NCBI GenBank assembly: GCA_001600635.1
Contig: BCKL01000034.1
Span: forward strand, 124,001 to 188,000
Length of the DNA stretch: 64,000 nt
Origin: Leucosporidium creatinivorum
Taxonomy: Eukaryota > Basidiomycota > Microbotryomycetes > Leucosporidiales > Leucosporidiaceae
Direction of reading: 5' to 3'
Shown piece by piece: positions 34,068 to 44,792 of this stretch. The position numbers were made by a program, and so were the translations under genes. Under the pieces are notes generated by a model. That model was not told the origin of the DNA. It did not search any database and worked only from the letters and a program-made list of their open reading frames with translations. The stretch's first letter is position 1; each line of letters begins with the position of its first letter.

Positions 34068-35282
34068 ATGCCTCCCACTCTCCCCACCGAGCTCATCCTC
34101 TCCATCCTCGGCTTCCTCTCTCTCGACCGCTCCATCGCCCGCTGCTGTCGTCTCTCCAGCGCCTTCCTCCCCCTCATGCGTCTACGCCTCTACCGCAACA
34201 TCACCTTCGCCGAAACCACCACATCCTATCCCGACTTCGGACCAACTCTCCCCTCCCTCGGCGATGGTCGCCTCCCCCCTCCTCTTCATATGCTGAATGA
34301 GAGGTCGATGAGGCTGTACCACAGCCTGCGGCATAACTCCTATCTTGCCGACCTACCGCGGAGGATCATCGTCGATACGTACCAGAGTGCAGACGCCGAG
34401 CGCGCCGAGCTTCTCGACCGGCTGTTCGAAGTCTGCCTTCAGGCTGAGAGTGTGGCGCTGCGGTCGCTGGGCCGGGGGTTCTGCTGGGCAGAGGGAGATC
34501 ACCAACGGGTAATGGAGACTATCGCTCGACTCCTACCAAAGATCAAGGAGCTCAGGATCGAGGAATGGACGAGCCGAACTAGTGAAGGCCGGTTGGAGGC
34601 GTTTGGCAGCCTCGAGCATCTGCAGTCGCTCAGGATCGACGCTATGGACGCCGACAACTTCAAGGACAACACTCCTCTTCGGTTCCAGCTTCAACACCTC
34701 CACCTCGGCGATGCTATCCCTCCGGCAACTCTTTCCTTCCTGCTCGCTTCCTCCCTTTCCTCCCTCCGAGATGTCACGCTGTCCATCGACGATGAACACG
34801 CATATGACCTCACATCTTATACCAACCTCTCCTCCCTCACCCTCCGTATCGGACTGGACGACTGGGACGCCATAGAGGAGCACGAGCAGTTGGCTCGGAA
34901 CGTCGCTTCGACCCTCTCCAGCTGCCCGCCATCAGTAACGACGGTGACGATCCAAGACGTCGGGCAAACAGCCAAGCTCGACATACTAGATAAGATGCGT
35001 ATCCTCGACACCCTTCCCTCCTCCCTCACTCGCCTCGACATCGGCAAGATCTCGCTCAGCACCGACTACCTCCTCGACCTATTTGCCAAGCCATCTTTCC
35101 TCCCTTCACTCAGATGGATCTGTATTGGAGGATGGTACGAGACCGATTTCCGAGGGGACCACTACCTCGGCGTACAGCTGCGGCATGACGAGAAGATGGT
35201 GGAGAGAGCGATTGTCGAAGGCAGGGGAAGCGTGAGGATCAAGTGGATAGGGAAGCCGTGGTGTGGGGCGGATGAGACGTAG
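34068..35282 (+). CDS. single-exon F-box protein
   Basis: 404 residues without introns, unusual for this window. The F-box is at the extreme N-terminus: LPTELILSILGFLSLDRSIA followed by RCCRLSSAFLPLMRLRLYRN. The rest has spaced Leu-rich segments (LPKIKELRIEEW, LEHLQSLRIDAMD, FQLQHLHLGD, TSYTNLSSLTLRIGLDDWD, SSLTRLDIGKISL) consistent with irregular leucine-rich repeats. It probably acts as an SCF substrate adaptor; no substrate can be inferred. The stop is TAG 35,280-35,282. Confidence 0.82.
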   Translation: MPPTLPTELILSILGFLSLDRSIARCCRLSSAFLPLMRLRLYRNITFAETTTSYPDFGPTLPSLGDGRLPPPLHMLNERSMRLYHSLRHNSYLADLPRRIIVDTYQSADAERAELLDRLFEVCLQAESVALRSLGRGFCWAEGDHQRVMETIARLLPKIKELRIEEWTSRTSEGRLEAFGSLEHLQSLRIDAMDADNFKDNTPLRFQLQHLHLGDAIPPATLSFLLASSLSSLRDVTLSIDDEHAYDLTSYTNLSSLTLRIGLDDWDAIEEHEQLARNVASTLSSCPPSVTTVTIQDVGQTAKLDILDKMRILDTLPSSLTRLDIGKISLSTDYLLDLFAKPSFLPSLRWICIGGWYETDFRGDHYLGVQLRHDEKMVERAIVEGRGSVRIKWIGKPWCGADET

Positions 35283-35476
35283 TAGCTTAGCGATAGACGA
35301 GCTTATGTACTAGCCGTGTATTAGATCACCAGACTTTGGCTGGAGAGCGAGCGGGACGAGAGCGGGCGAGATCACAGCGCTCTGCATGTCTATATCGAGC
35401 TATTGTTCCAACAGCTGTATGTTATCGATCGCTCTACTCTACTTGACTGCGCTTACTATAAGCTCTACTCGCTCCA

Positions 35477-37073
35477 TCACCAGCCGAGCAAGCCCTCGGG
35501 TCCATTCTTCCCAGCGAGCCCGAGCCCACCGCGAAGTAGCTCGGGGATAACCTTGCCGCCGATGATGGTCGTCTCGACCTGTAGATGAGGAAGGGGTTAC
35601 TCGCTGTGGCTCAACAGATGCCGAGCACAGCGGAGCTCGACGTGCGGCTCAGCTCGAAGCGCGACTCACCACTGCTCCGATGTCGCGAGGGGTTACTCGG
35701 CCGTACCAGATTGAGGTGCCGTTCGGTAGGTAGATGATAACGTTGCCGGCGTAGCGATGACCACCTGCTCAGCATCAGAGCATCACCTCGTCAGCATCTC
35801 GCTTCCCTCTCCCCGCTCTGCGCTGGGAAGCGCACCGCCGAGAAGACCACACACCAATATGCGACACCTTGAACACGCCAACCCGCCCGCCATTCCGCTT
35901 CACTCCCTTCAAACTCTCCTCCATCTTGGCCTCCCTATCACCCTCCCACTCCTCCATCGGCGGTCCATCAGCGAGATCATCCCCTCGCTCATCGACTTCA
36001 AGCCCGTGATGCTCGAGGTGGTGGTGGAACTGGTTGAGGAGGAGGGGAGCGGCGATGTGGCAGCGCTTGTCGCGGCGTTTGTGGGAGCCTGGGTGGGAGG
36101 AGAGGGGATCAGCGAGGGAGGGAGAAGGAGGGGAGGGGGACGACGAACAGAGGAGGACGACGGCCGAATAAGGGAGTGGCCAGCTTCGGAGGATGGATGG
36201 TGGGATGGAGGCACCGGAGCGACCGACTGCTGGTCGGAGGTAGTTGTCTACCAGCGCCGAGGCTGCTTCCTGAGTCTCGCCGACCTGGTGAACGACCTTG
36301 AAGTCGGGGAGGATAATGACACTCTGTACGTCGTGGGTGTCGGAGGAGGAGAGAAGGGAAGAGCTCAGGATGGAGAGTCGTGTAGGAGCAGAAGTGCCCG
36401 CTGGGGTCGAAGTGCCCGAAGAAGGGGGAGGTGTCGCGGCCAAAGAAGGGTAAACGCCCTTGAAAACGGCGCCATCGTCCTCGGCGCCTCCCTTGAGCTT
36501 CTTGGCTAGCTTGCCTAGGAAACCTGACGAGGTGGAGGTGCTCGCTTCCTCGTAGGCGGCCTTGATTTTGGCGGGAAGGCCGCTCTCGGTCACCTCGCGC
36601 TCCCAGTCGGAGACGCCCGTGCTGATGAGAATTTGGCCTGGTGGGAGAGCAGTGGGGTCAGCTTTGAGTATGTAGGGAGCGACTGAGCTTGCACGCACGA
36701 CTGTAGGCTGACATTGAGCCGAGCATTTCGCTGTCCAAGTCGACATCAAATCCTGCGGCGGAACAGAGTGTGAGCTCATCGCGCAGCAGTGTAGCAACCT
36801 CAAACGCCTGTAGCAGAGTCCAACAAGCTCACCTTTGGGGTAATCATCCGCATCGTCGCCCTCGAGGTGGGCGCAGCCCGAGCAAGCCGATTCGAGGTCG
36901 AGCGTAGGGACAGAGTGCTGTTGGAGAGCAGCTGCTACTGTATCCGTAACGGCCGGTCGTGGGATGAAGCTGGCCATGCTGCTGCAGTGAGACGAGAGAA
37001 GTGCAGGAAGCAGAGAAGGGCTGCCCGCTCGGCTGCGCTGAATTGCGGTGCGAGAGGAGTCGACCGAGCTCAT
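35477..37073 (-). CDS. AIM32: AIM32-like thioredoxin-fold / sucrase-ferredoxin-like protein
   Basis: Member of the AIM32 family, thioredoxin-like proteins implicated in mitochondrial redox and Fe-S biology. The N-terminal half has CSGCAH and, after an intron, FDVDLDSEMLGSMSAYSR, then ILISTGVSDWEREVTESGLP. The C-terminal half has SVIILPDFKVVHQV, the motif HKRRDKRCHIAAPLL reached through a small intron, and the closing block VSHIGGHRYAGNVIIYLPNG, WYGRV and IIGGKVIPELLRGGLG. Two Ser/Thr/Pro linkers lengthen the middle. Start is uncertain: ATG 37,073 (MSSVDSSRTAIQRSRAG, Arg/Ser-rich and presequence-like) was preferred to ATG 36,977. Confidence 0.82.
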
Positions 37074-37561
37074 CTCGGAGATGAGGCAGGGGGCTGGGCG
37101 CAAGGAAAGCGAGTACTTTAGAGTTACATTGTAGGCTGTAAAAGGTCAGCCAAGGCAACGCGTCGTCCACTGTCAATTTGGGTGGCATGCCTCGCCGGTG
37201 AAGTCAATCGAGCGGGCGAAGCGGTCGTCGCTTCTTTCCCTTCTCCTTCATCCTCCTTCGCTCGCCTTCAAGACTCGACGTCTTTCGCTCTCGCCTTTTC
37301 CTCCCGCTGCACCTCGTTGAACGAGCTACAGACCCGCCCGTCGCTCTTGCCTACAGCCCAGCGCTCTCCCTCCTTCGCCGATCCTTTCGAAGTCTCCTTC
37401 CCGCCTTCATTAGCATTAGCGCCCAACCCCGCCGAGGAGTCCCAAGCCAGCAGCTACAGCACAGCAACACACCCCAGGCGGTACCTCCCTACATCCCTAG
37501 AGTCCCAGCGACTCATCCCCCTTCTCCTCATCACTTCTCGACCGCTCGCGCATCACTCAAC
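37074..37561. promoter_or_regulatory. divergent promoter interval between AIM32 and LPMO-like gene 1
   Basis: 488 bases between outward-facing genes. The right part is C/T-rich and contains AGCAGCTACAGCACAGCAAC near 37,451, just upstream of the secreted-protein start. A long open frame here (37,182 onward) runs into the gene in another frame and is judged non-coding leader. Confidence 0.45.
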
Positions 37562-39327
37562 ATGCCCTCAACAGCAGCATCTCGATCGCTCTTTGCGCGC
37601 TTCGCACCACTGGTGGTGCTCCTCCAGCTCGTCCTCCCTGTGCTAGCTCACATTGAGGTCGTCTTCCCACCTGGTATGTTCACCCTCTCCTTCGAGCTCG
37701 GCGCTGGGTTGTCCTCGCCGTCACCCTTTGTCGTCCGCCGAAAGTTGACCCCGCGTGCTGTCTATTCATAGGCTTCAACTCGAAATATGATCCTCAAACG
37801 CTCGAAGCGGACAAGGACTATTCGAGTGCGTTACATGCCTCTTCAACCGTCAACGGAAGCTGATCCCCCCTTCGCCGACGCCGACAGTGACCTCTCCCCT
37901 GGCGGCCGATGGATCGAACTACCCCTGCAAAGGCTACAACACTGCCGCCAACTATGCCAGGCTTAACCCGGTCGCTACTCTTACCGCTGGTACCTCTCTC
38001 GCCGTTCAGCTTGCTGGTGAGTGCCTTCGCCGAGCTCGTTTCTCGTCGCTGTTCTCTGACCCGTTCTTGCGCTACGTAGGTACCGCTACCCATGGTGGAG
38101 GATCATGCCAATGGGCCATTTCTTACGACCAAGGCAAGACCTTCGCCGTCATCGCCTCCATCATCGGAAAATGTCCCATCGGCCTCAAGTTCGACGTCCC
38201 AATTCCCGCCAACCTCCCCTCCGCCGAGAAGGCGACATTGTCGTGGACCTGGAACAACAATTTGGGCAACCGGGAAATGTACCAGGAGTGCTCTCTAGTG
38301 TCCATCACTGGCAGCAGCGCTACTTCCTATACCGGGCCTACACTCTTCCGCTCCAACACCTTCGCCGATGGCACCTGCATCACCACCGAGGGCGAGGATG
38401 TAAGTGGACATCTCCCTTGCTCCCCTCTCACACCCCTCTCCTTCCGTACACCTCCCTCGCTTTCGCGTATCGACCTCGGCGCAAGCAAGCTCGGCCGCTG
38501 ACTTTCGTTCTTCGCCCGAGCAGATCGTGTACCCCAACCCTGGTCCTTCGGTGCAATACCTCGGAGCCGAGACTGCCAACTCACCCGCTACCGTCCTCGA
38601 CAACTGCCCCTTTAACGAGGATTCGAACGTCACCATCGGCCCCAGCGGCTCCAGCAGCGCTCCCTCGTCGACGACCTCGAAGGCCGCTTCGTCGAGCGCT
38701 AGTAGCAGTGCGACTCGCGTCCAGGAGACAACTACTACGAGTCAGGCTGCTGTTACTACCACCACTCGTCCCGCTTCCTCAGCCGTAACGACTGAGGCGC
38801 CGACACCGACTTCGAAGGCTCAAGCTACGACTTCGAAGGCCACCTCGCTTCGTGCCCCTCGAACCAAGACTTTCCTGAACAACCCTCGCGTCAAGCCTAC
38901 GCCGACCTCCAGCAAGTCGTCAGCGCCGGCCGCTACGACTCCCCCTGCTCCGAAACCGAGCTCGGCGGGCGCTGGGTTCTCCACTTCCTCCGATCTCGCC
39001 GCTTCCCTCGGCGTCACTTCCTCCTCCTCCTCGGTCGCAGTACCAACAACCACTCCCGCACCACCCACTTCCTCCGCCCCCTCATCCTCCGCACCAGCAG
39101 CACCTTCAACCTCGGCCTCAGGCGACGCCTACGTCAAGTGCAACAGCACCACCACCTGGTCGCTCTGCGGTAACGGCGTTTGCACCTTCATGGGCGCTGT
39201 ACCCGCGGGTACGGTGTGCAGGGATGGGCAGATGGTGATGGAGAGGAAGAGGATGGTCAAGCGGGAGGAGAGGGGTGGGCATTTGAGGATGAAGATGGTT
39301 AGGAGGGCGAAGAGTGCTGCTCACTAG
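37562..39327 (+). CDS. secreted LPMO-like protein 1 (AA11-like histidine brace)
   Basis: Predicted secreted copper oxidase-like protein. A signal peptide (FAPLVVLLQLVLPVLA) is followed directly by HIEVVFPPG, so cleavage would leave histidine as residue 1, the first half of an LPMO histidine brace. The second histidine is in THGGGSCQWAISYD. SNYPCKGYN, the paired cysteines of GKCPIG, and LSWTWNNNLGNREMYQECS match the AA11-like layout known from chitin-active enzymes. The core is followed by a long Ser/Thr/Ala/Pro linker and a Cys-containing terminal block, WSLCGNGVCTFMGAVPAGTV. About six introns are present. Activity and substrate (chitin or other wall glucan) are inference. It is paralogous to the next gene. 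Confidence 0.75.
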
Positions 39328-39796
39328 AGTGGTATTAGTGTAGAGCATAGCTTAATATGGACCGGCAGGTTCCTTGTAGTATAACAACGTTTGCATCGGG
39401 TTTCGCGCTCAGCTCGGCGAACCGTGACAGGCTCGGCGATGGCCTCGTTTGCTCAACGGCCCGCCTCGCGTCGGCTGCGCTCTCTGTAAGTTGTTCTGTA
39501 CGTCTCTTGCACCCTTTCTTTGCCAGTCTGTGGATTCTGCACGCCGTCCGTCTCCCTCGCCGGCGCGCCTTTGTCCCTCTCATGTCGCTCGACCCTCCCC
39601 CTTCGAAGTTCGTAAGTCGCGCCCAGCTCTGGCTCTTCCTCCTCCCACACATTCGTCTCGAGCACCTAGGATCTGGTATCCTGCACATTCTCTCATCTCA
39701 CTACTATACATAGCAACAGCATCAAGGCCGGCCCTTCCCCTCTCGCTCCCTTCTCCTCATCTCATCATCTCCACTCCCTCAAGATCCAACTCAGCA
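39328..39796. other. spacer between the two LPMO-like genes
   Basis: 469 bases with no supported gene. The right third is C/T-rich leader before ATG 39,797. Open frames on both strands lack domains. Confidence 0.45.
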
Positions 39797-41646
39797 ATGG
39801 CTCCCCTCGCCCGCCTCGCCGGTTTCTTCGCTCTTTTGCACCTCGCTCTTCCCGCGCTGGCGCACATCGAGCTGTTGGTCCCGGCTGGTAAGTCTGCACT
39901 TTCTTAACATCGTTCGACGAGAAGCACGGACGCTCGAGCTGAGACGAGACGCAAGGACCGAGCTGAGCTGACGCTCCCTTTGACGGCGACGCACAGGCAT
40001 CAACTCGAAGAATGACCCACAGACGCCGGAGAGCGACAAGGACTATTCGAGTGAGTGCTGCTGTATGGGAGCAAGAGCAGGAAAGGGAGAGCTAACCCTC
40101 GGCTTTCGCTTCGCTCGCGCAGTGACTTCGCCCCTCGCAGACAATGGGTCCAAGTGAGTTGCTCAGGGCCTCAGGTGTGGGAGTCCAAGCTTATAACACC
40201 CCATAGCTTCCCCTGCAAGGGCTACAACACGCCCGACAAGTACTCGTGAGCCTTTTTGCCGCCTTGCCCCTTCGCCGAGCTCAAGCTGACCGGCTTGCGC
40301 GACCCAACGACAGCTCGCTCAACTCTGTGGGCACACTCGTAGCTGGATCGGACTACAAGGTCTCCCTGGAGGGTACGCTGCTCCTCCCCCACCCCCTCTC
40401 CATCGTCCAAAGAAGGGAGCTGACTCTCGGCGCTCCTCTTCCACAGGCAGCGCGGTCCACAACGGTGGATCCTGCCAGTTTTCCATCTCTTACGACCAAG
40501 GAAAGACTTTTGCGGTCATCGCCTCGGTCATCGGAGGCTGCCCCATCGGACTCGAGTTCACTGTTCCCATCCCCAAGGATCTGCCCTCCGCCGAGAAGGC
40601 TACTTTCGCGTGGACTTGGCAGAACTTTTCCGGAAAGTATGTGCAGAGTGATACTGTCGCTAGAGCCTCTTGAGCTGACCAGCCACATCTCTCCACTTCT
40701 CACCTTGCTCCCCGCTTCGCCCTTCGCCGACTTGCTCGTCTGCCTCGCTGTCCTCACTCTCGCTGCCAATCCGGCTCTACTCTCTACTGCTCTCGGTATA
40801 GCCGTGAGATGTACATGAACTGCGCGATTGTGGACATCTCTGGAAGCGACTCTACGTCCTACACCGGCCCTGGACTCTTCCGATCCAACACCTTCGCCGA
40901 CGGATCTTGCATCTCCCCCGAGAGTATCGAGGTGAGTTGTCGTGACTCTCCGCTTCACTTTACTCCACGCCACTCTACTTTTCACCTTCCGAGCGTCCTC
41001 CCTACGAGATTTTCATGCTCGGCGCTGACGATCCTCTTCTCTCTCGCAGGTCATCTACCCCAACCCCGGCCCCTCGGTGCAGTACCTCGGCGCCTCAACC
41101 GCCGACTCCCCGCAGACCGTCCTCGACAACTGCTCGTACGACCAAGACTCGGACGTCACCATCACCTCGCCTTCGGGCGGTGAGGGAGCAGCATCCAGCT
41201 CGGCGGCCGCCCCACCCAAGGACCAGTCATCTCAGACTCCCTCGTCAGCTGGACAAGCTCCCGCACCTACCAAGGTGGTCAGCAAGCCCGTCAACAACGC
41301 CGTCTCGTCCACCGACCCCGCTGCTACGCTCATCGCTAGCTCGGTCGATGCCTCCTCGCCTCCTGTAGCCGCTACTACTCCGGCTGCATCCAACCCTTCG
41401 TCCACTGGATCCTCCTCCTCTTCCGGCGGCTCCTCCTCCAGCTCGACGACCATCCAATGCGACACTCCCACCACCTTCTCCCTCTGCGGCAACGGCACCT
41501 GCACTCCCATGGGCGCAGTCTCAGCCGGAACAATCTGCCAGGATGGGGAGATCGTCTCCGAGACTCGGGCTAGGCGGATGAAGAGGAGCGTCGGAGGCGC
41601 GAAGCACTTCGGCGATAGGATCGGAGTCGGGAGGTCGAAGCATTAG
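39797..41646 (+). CDS. secreted LPMO-like protein 2 (AA11-like histidine brace)
   Basis: Tandem paralogue of the preceding gene. The signal peptide LAGFFALLHLALPALA is again followed by histidine (HIELLVPAG). INSKNDPQTPESDKDYS, SNFPCKGYN, VHNGGSCQFSISYDQGKTFA, GGCPIG and WTWQNFSGNREMYMNC align with copy 1; the brace histidine lies in AVHNGG rather than THGGG. A Ser/Ala linker leads to the same terminal block, FSLCGNGTCTPMGAVSAGTI. Seven introns are visible, one more than in copy 1 (at about 40,638-40,802, splitting SGK-type sequence from NREMY). The basic C-terminal tail ends VGRSKH, with no GPI signal seen. Confidence 0.75.
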
Positions 41647-41967
41647 GAGGAGAGGTGTTTATAGCAGGCGAGAGGTAGACTTAGTACATCCATCGTGTTT
41701 TGTAGCTTTGTTGAGCGAGCTGGTATCGCATTTCCTCGTGTTGCTCGACTCGAAGACTCGACCGAGAGTGACTCGCGAGCGGGCGATTGGTCGGGCTGAC
41801 AGAGACGGGCTGACAGAGAGAGAGAGCGTAGATTGAGATGCACAGCAAGATCAACGTTACCCTATTCGGTTATAGCTGCACCCCCTATAGCCTCCGCTGC
41901 CCTTCTCGTCGCCCTTCTCGTCGCCCTTCAGCTCGGCTCGAAGGCTCGGCGCTCCGCTCGGCGCTCA
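41647..41967. other. convergent 3' region between LPMO-like gene 2 and the P450
   Basis: Two convergent genes end here. The interval includes a GAGAGAGAGAG run near 41,816-41,828 and the repeated phrase TCGTCGCCCTTC near 41,905. No gene supported. Confidence 0.45.
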
Positions 41968-44535
41968 TCAAGCCTCGAAGACCTCTGCTCGACGTCAAGA
42001 CACGCAAGAAAAAAGTCAGCAGTATGTCTCGTAGCTTTCTGATCGCTCCTGGAGTTGCTCGGACTCACGCAGATCCTCCCAAGCCGCCTCCTTCTCCCTC
42101 TCAATCAGCTTCGCCATCTTGTTCTTCTCGGCATCGACTCCACGAATCTCGACGGCGAGCGGGAAGGGTTCGGCACGGGAGTTGAAGCCGTCCTGGATGT
42201 GTGAATCCAGCGGTCAGTAAGCGTCTCCGCCGGATGAGGACGTGCAAGAGAACAAGAGACGAACGGTGAAGGCGAAGATGTCGGGCGCGGGACTGCCTTT
42301 AGGAGTAGAGAGGGTGAAGTGGTGCAAGAGGTGGAGAATGACGATCAATACTCCGCGCTCGGCTACGTGCTGACCTGTGAGGTGAGATGTGGGGAGAAGG
42401 AAGGTCAGCCAAAGCATCGCCGAGCAGCCGCCGAACGGGCGAGAGACCGACCTGGGCAGATTCGACGGCCTGCGAGGCGATCAAAGGTCAGCGCAGAGTT
42501 TAGGGAGACGGAGAAGAGGCGACCGCACCCCAACCGAACGCCGAGTGACCGTGCTTCTGAGGATAAGCGGTCGCCGGTCCAGTCATGTATCGTTCGGGGT
42601 CGAATTTGTCGGGCTCGGGGAAATACTCTTCGTCGTGGTGGATCGCCCAGAGGTTGCATCTGTATATGAGTCACGGTTCAGCTCGATATTGCGAGCAGAG
42701 AAGACAAGGCAAGCTTACAGGATGGTGGAGCCCTTTGGGATGAAGAAGCCCTCGTAGACGTCGTCTTCAGTCGAGGCGTGAGGTGTCCCGCCCAGTACAG
42801 CAACAGGACGCCATCGAAGTAACTCCTTCATGAGCGCACGGCAGTAAGGCAGCTGTTCCACCTCAAGCAGGTCAGCTTCCGCTTCCCTCGGCGGTGAGTT
42901 CGGCGAATGGTCAACTCACATTCGGCTCGTCGTCCCATGTTGGGCTGCGCTCCTTGCCGACGACTCGGTCGAGCTCTTCCTGCGCTTTAAGTTGGGCTTC
43001 CGGGTGAGTGACCATAGCGAGCACGAAAGCAACGAGAGTGCCCGCGGTGGTTTCGACTCCTGCTCGGCGATGATCGTCAGTCTTTCTCTCCCTTCCTCCT
43101 CCCTCCTCCGGCATCGAGAGAGACAGAGTGAGTGTCCACTCACCAGCACCAAAAATTCCCCCAGTCAGCAACCCAAACTCCTCGTCACTAATCCCAATCT
43201 CGCCCCTCCTCTCCCACAAATCCCTCGTGAAACTAGGTGCAGCTGTCCCTTTCTCCATCCTTTCCTTCACGGTGTTAGCGAGAGACATCCAGAATGAGTG
43301 CCCTTCGAGTCGGGCGGCGCGGTAGATTCGTTTGTAGGGAGTGAGGAACTCGGGGAGGGATTGGAGGAAGGGGTAGCTGTGGGTGAGGGTGGAGGGTTAG
43401 CTTCGGCGGAATGTGTCTTAGTCAATAAAAGTGAGCATACGAGTCGAGAATCTGCTTGCCCGGTAGGCTGAGCAGGAAAGAGACAGCGAGCATCAGGTTT
43501 CGTTGCCTTGCTCGGCGCCGAGACTCGAGCACAAGCGAAAACTGCACAACTCACTTGGTCTTCCCCACCTCCTCCATCCTCTGTATCACACTCTGCACAA
43601 ACCCCACATTGACATCATCGACCCTCCTGCCATCTGCATGCCGTCCCGAGGCGGATGGGTCAGCTCCGTCTCGGCTCGGCGCTCGGCTCGACGATGCTCA
43701 CAAGCGATAGCAACCACCGAGCTAGCGGCGAAGCGTTGGATATGCTTCTCCCACCCGTTGGGGGAGGCGAGGTTCATCATCTACGCGAACATGAGCGATT
43801 GAGTGAGCTGCTCGGCGCAAGTGCTTCGCTCAGCGGCGACGAAGGATGAACCGAAGCCTCACATCATGACACAACCGCTTCGCCTCGAGCTCTTGGATTG
43901 GTCTGTACGTATCGGCCGCCTTGCCTGTCGCGTGCAATCCCACCCGTCAGCCTTTTTTCCTTCCCTTCTCCCCCCTCGCCGAGCCCGCGCCGAGCAATAA
44001 AAAAAACTCACCAGCCAAAGCCCTATGATACAACCTCCTCTGCCTCGACCATTTCTCTCCATAAGGCAGGAACAGCAGTGCGTTCCCCCCTGTAGCTAAT
44101 TCGCCCATGACGACGAACCGGGGCCGCGAGGAATAGATCTTGGACCGCTGGTCCAGTAGGTCGGAGGCTACTCGGGGGGAGGAGACGACTTTGGGTTTAT
44201 GTACAGGACTGTGAGTCAGTGGGGGAACCTGAATTGAGAGAAATGAGAGGATGGAGCGCACCGATAGTAGGTTTCGGGCCCGTCCAAATGGTGTAGAAAC
44301 CCCGACCCTTGCCTCCCTTGGCCCAAGTCGCCTCTTTCTCCAGCTCCCAGAGCTTCAACCATGGCCTCTCACGCGGGACGAGATGTCGATGGTTGCCCCA
44401 GCCCCAGAGCGAAGCGGGCGGGCCGGGGGGCAGGTTGCGAGGGTAGAAGACGGGGAGGAGGAGGAAAGCGACGAGGGGGAGGAGAAGGAGCAGGAGGAGG
44501 AGCGCGAGCGGCAGGTCGAAAGATGGGGGTGGCAT
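41968..44535 (-). CDS. cytochrome P450 monooxygenase
   Basis: ER-anchored P450. The N-terminal anchor is FDLPLALLLLLLLLPLVAFL followed by the proline-rich hinge LPPGPPASLWGWGNHR. The oxygen-binding I-helix reads GVETTAGTLVAF, the ExxR motif is KELLRWRPV, the PERF-like segment is FDPERYM, and the haem loop is FGWGRRLCPGQHVAE with its Cys ligand. The overall pattern resembles fungal OrdA/CYP2-like enzymes. The gene has about eleven exons. The C-terminus is uncertain: a last intron gives EDLQVFEA and TGA at 41,968-41,970, while reading through gives a slightly longer tail. Substrate is unknown. The upstream neighbour on the same strand is a steroid-reductase-family gene. Confidence 0.88.
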
Positions 44536-44792
44536 TTGCTTTTGGTGAGGAAGACGACGAGCAGTGAGAAGGAGCAGGGAGAGCGCGAAAGAGAAGTGGA
44601 GTGGGGCGCCGCTTATAATCCCGCTGCTCGGGCCCACTGCTCAGCGCCCGGCGCGGGGAGCAACGATCCTTGATCCGAAGAGCCTTCAGCAGCGAGCGAG
44701 TGAAAGGGATGATAGCAACGACACGAAAGTTATATCAACATATAGGCAAAACATACAGCCACAAGTTTTAATCTGGAGGGGCTGCAGTTGAT

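Noticed and set aside
35757-36509. 250-codon + strand frame inside AIM32
   Set aside because: Gly/Arg/Glu-rich antisense of the AIM32 linker; AIM32 motifs on the minus strand explain the region.
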